DNA of 26,755 nt from JBFMFH01 sp040752275. GTDB lineage: Bacteria; Acidobacteriota; Vicinamibacteria; Vicinamibacterales; JAKQTR01. The stretch's first letter is position 1. Every line of letters starts with the position of its first letter. This document shows positions 26,001 through 26,755 of the stretch, piece after piece. The notes beneath the pieces are model-generated. The model was not told the DNA's origin. It did not search any database and was given only the letters and a program-made list of their open reading frames with translations. The stretch is from the NCBI GenBank assembly GCA_040752275.1, contig JBFMFH010000013.1, positions 1 to 26,755 of the forward strand. Direction: 5' to 3'. Position numbers and translations under genes: made by a program.

Positions 26001-26483
26001 AACGCCACCCTCGACCGGCACGGTCCAGAAGCGCGGGGCGCCGCTCGGGGCCCACGAGGCGCGGCCGGACACGAACATCACCTGCGTGCCGTCGGGCGTC
26101 CAGCCCTCCACGGTGTCCCCGCCCGGATGCCACGTGAGCCGCTTCGGCTCCCCGCCCGTGGCAGGCACCACATAGACGTCGGTGTTGCCGGCGTACTGGC
26201 CGCTGAAGGCGATCCACTTCCCGTCGGGCGAGAAATGCGGGTTGGCGGTCTGGCCCTGGAAGCTCGTCAGGCGTCGCGCCTGGCCGCCAGCGCGTTCGAC
26301 GACCCAGATGTTGTTGGCGTACGCGAAGGCAATGTGCGTGGCGCTCACCGTCGGCGTGCGAAGCAGGCGCGTCGACTCGCCCGGGGCGGCGAACGGCCGC
26401 ACGACCAGCGCCCCGATCAGCGTAAGCGCAGAACCGAACAGGACGAACCGGCGAGCCATGGGAACGTCAGGAAACAACCTCAT
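23034..26483 (-). CDS. Tricorn-like S41 peptidase with N-terminal beta-propeller
   Basis: 1149 residues from the ATG at 26483, chosen for GAGAGG eight bases upstream and because a signal peptide or anchor (ARRFVLFGSALTLIGALVV) follows. About 35-560 carries PD40/TolB-like propeller blades (NPHFSPDGKWIAFSG, DPAWSPDGKWVSYFS, TPSWSPDSRKLLYHD, FPTWSPDSKWVAYAS). About 575-720 contains three glycine-rich inserts. A Tricorn C1-like region and a PDZ domain (about 880-970, VGDYILAINGAELRAPDN) precede the S41 core: IIDERFNGGGSAADFI, nucleophile motif NEMAGSGGDLMPY with the catalytic Ser, TWGGLVHT and ENEGVGPDIEVE. It probably degrades peptides in the periplasm. It is first in an operon with the aldolase-like and PEP-binding proteins. 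Confidence 0.92.
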   Translation of the reverse strand: MRLFPDVPMARRFVLFGSALTLIGALVVRPFAAPGESTRLLRTPTVSATHIAFAYANNIWVVERAGGQARRLTSFQGQTANPHFSPDGKWIAFSGQYAGNTDVYVVPATGGEPKRLTWHPGGDTVEGWTPDGTQVMFVSGRASWAPSGAPRFWTVPVEGGVEEPMALPRAYQGKISPDGTRVAFRLNNSWDEERRNYRGGQNKPIWIVDLKTWDLTTPTWKDSKDVDPVWVGDTVYFVSDRDGVANIWAWNTTAKRLAQITTFDDFDVKALNSGAGVIVFEQAGYVHELDPKSGKSKVVAITATGDFPWMMPRWEDVSSRMTNLALSPTGKRIAVEARGEVFTIPAEKGDTRNLTRSAASAERDPAWSPDGKWVSYFSDASGEYALVLASQDGVTPPRTIALQKPTHYYTPSWSPDSRKLLYHDTDFNVWVLDVESGKAKIVGHDPWAVPQRTLFPTWSPDSKWVAYASRLRSLYRAIFVTNVETGETKQVTDGLADAMYPVWDAGGKYLWFLASTDFGLRSQWLDMTSYDREETFGLYLAILKAGEPSPLLPESDEDKGVGSAAAPAPGGPGGGGGRGGRGGGAPPAAGGEPGAQAAQAEAPARAPRQPVTVEIDFDGLQRRVIAIEGVSPRQYSQLKSGVAGTVFYLETAGGGGGRGGAAGATLHRYRLSDRRAAQFATGVGAYDVSADGRKLVYSAGGGGGRGRGGEGTAGGPSLFLVDADRTPPQAGQGRISVSLRMYLDPVEEFRQIFNEGWRNQRDYLYVPNLHGTDWPRMKQMYGQLLPFVRHRADLNYLLDNMGAEIAIGHSYVRGGDMPETPQTNGGLLGADFVIDNGRYRIARIYDTESWNPDLRAPLAAPGVDVSVGDYILAINGAELRAPDNIYRLLDGTANRQTVLTVNSRPLPEGARQVTVVPIGSEQGLRTRAWVEHNRRLVDTLSGGRLAYVYVPNTGQGGYSSFNRYFFPQQDRLGAIIDERFNGGGSAADFIIEVLQRDFDGYFNNVAGDRYPFTSPSAGIWGPKVMIINEMAGSGGDLMPYMFKRRKIGPLVGTRTWGGLVHTADTPPFVDGGSMIAPRGGFFTRDGRWAVENEGVGPDIEVENFPKDVIAGRDPQLERAVDEAMRMLNANPPDRLSKEPPFPTWGVRRK

Positions 26484-26755
26484 GACATGGACCTCTCGGA
26501 TGGATGCCGCGGACACGGCTGGCGCGTATCCTAGCGCAATTCCGCAGGGACTTGGGATTGGGGACTGGAAACCGGGGACCGGGGACCGGGGAACTGGTCC
26601 CCGGTCCCTCGTCTGTGATCCTTCCCTCGCGGGTCCTGTCGCCGGACAGCCCCCCGCTGCTCAGACCCACAAACATGACCACGGCTGAGGGTCTTCCGCC
26701 GCGGCGGGCGCCCGTCCGGCGCCACCCGCTCGGGATCACATCCTCGTCCACTCCG
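26484..26755. other. Upstream region of the peptidase operon, no gene seen
   Basis: These 272 bases hold the peptidase ribosome-binding site, the tandem repeat and hairpin described separately, and otherwise unrecognised sequence. A TAGGAT hexamer on the minus strand (26527-26532) is a weak -10 candidate without a -35. The reading frames here look like shadow. A gene may begin beyond the window edge. Confidence 0.4.
26571..26608. repeat. ACCGGGG tandem repeat ending in a perfect hairpin
   Basis: Three exact tandem copies of the 7-mer ACCGGGG span 26571-26591, preceded by degenerate copies (GGGATTG, GGGACTG). The last copies form the left arm of a perfect 11-bp inverted repeat: GGGACCGGGGA (26582-26592), loop ACTGG, TCCCCGGTCCC (26598-26608). 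This looks like a small intergenic repeat element or slippage product. Confidence 0.7.

Overview
The window is high-GC DNA (estimated by eye at about 65-68% G+C, strong third-position GC bias) and reads as an ordinary chromosomal segment of a Gram-negative bacterium. The best guess is an acidobacterium of the Vicinamibacteria type. This is inferred from an orphan FtsX/MacB-type permease of the 'acidobacterial duplicated orphan permease' kind, a CBM9-like/DUF5916 outer-membrane protein, a Tricorn-like S41 peptidase with glycine-rich inserts, an IPT/TIG-propeller protein and a lone class-V aminotransferase. I see no tRNA, rRNA, CRISPR array, insertion sequence or phage gene.

Layout. 1-71: possible 3' end of a gene on the + strand. 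128-3253 (-): type IV pilin-like protein followed by the orphan ABC permease. 3386-5449 (+): secreted DUF5916-type outer-membrane protein, divergent from the pilin. 5490-8619 (-): HNH endonuclease, IPT/TIG-propeller protein and APC amino-acid permease, closely spaced and probably co-transcribed. 8769-9251 (+): NlpC/P60 lipoprotein. 9279-12242 (-): class-V aminotransferase (alanine-glyoxylate type), monofunctional peptidoglycan glycosyltransferase MtgA, and a putative HExxH metallopeptidase. 12243-12836: a 594-bp gene-free leader with a promoter-like site and hairpins. 12837-19199 (+): a tight four-gene flavin/iron-sulfur operon. 19259-26483 (-): a three-gene operon of Tricorn-like peptidase, 4-hydroxy-2-oxoglutarate aldolase-like enzyme and GAF-PEP/pyruvate-binding protein. 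26484-26755: upstream DNA with a small tandem repeat and hairpin.

The most remarkable part is the four-gene operon. It holds a NuoE/HydC-type [2Fe-2S] subunit with an added cysteine-pair tail. Next is a 1050-residue fusion of a NuoF/HydB-type NADH-FMN-[4Fe-4S] module to a GltD/NfnB-type FAD-NAD(P)H module. A 225-residue cysteine-rich ferredoxin subunit resembling the N-terminus of NuoG/HydA follows. The last gene encodes a glutamate-synthase-like FMN protein with no glutaminase domain and no standard [3Fe-4S] loop, but with a new N-terminal four-cysteine motif. The parts are familiar from electron-bifurcating hydrogenases, transhydrogenases and glutamate synthase; the combination suggests a soluble multi-flavin complex linking NADH, NADPH and/or ferredoxin to an FMN-dependent reaction whose substrate is unknown. 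This is inference from domain content and gene order only.

Start codons were chosen by Shine-Dalgarno position, domain boundaries and neighbour spacing; uncertain ones are noted in the entries.
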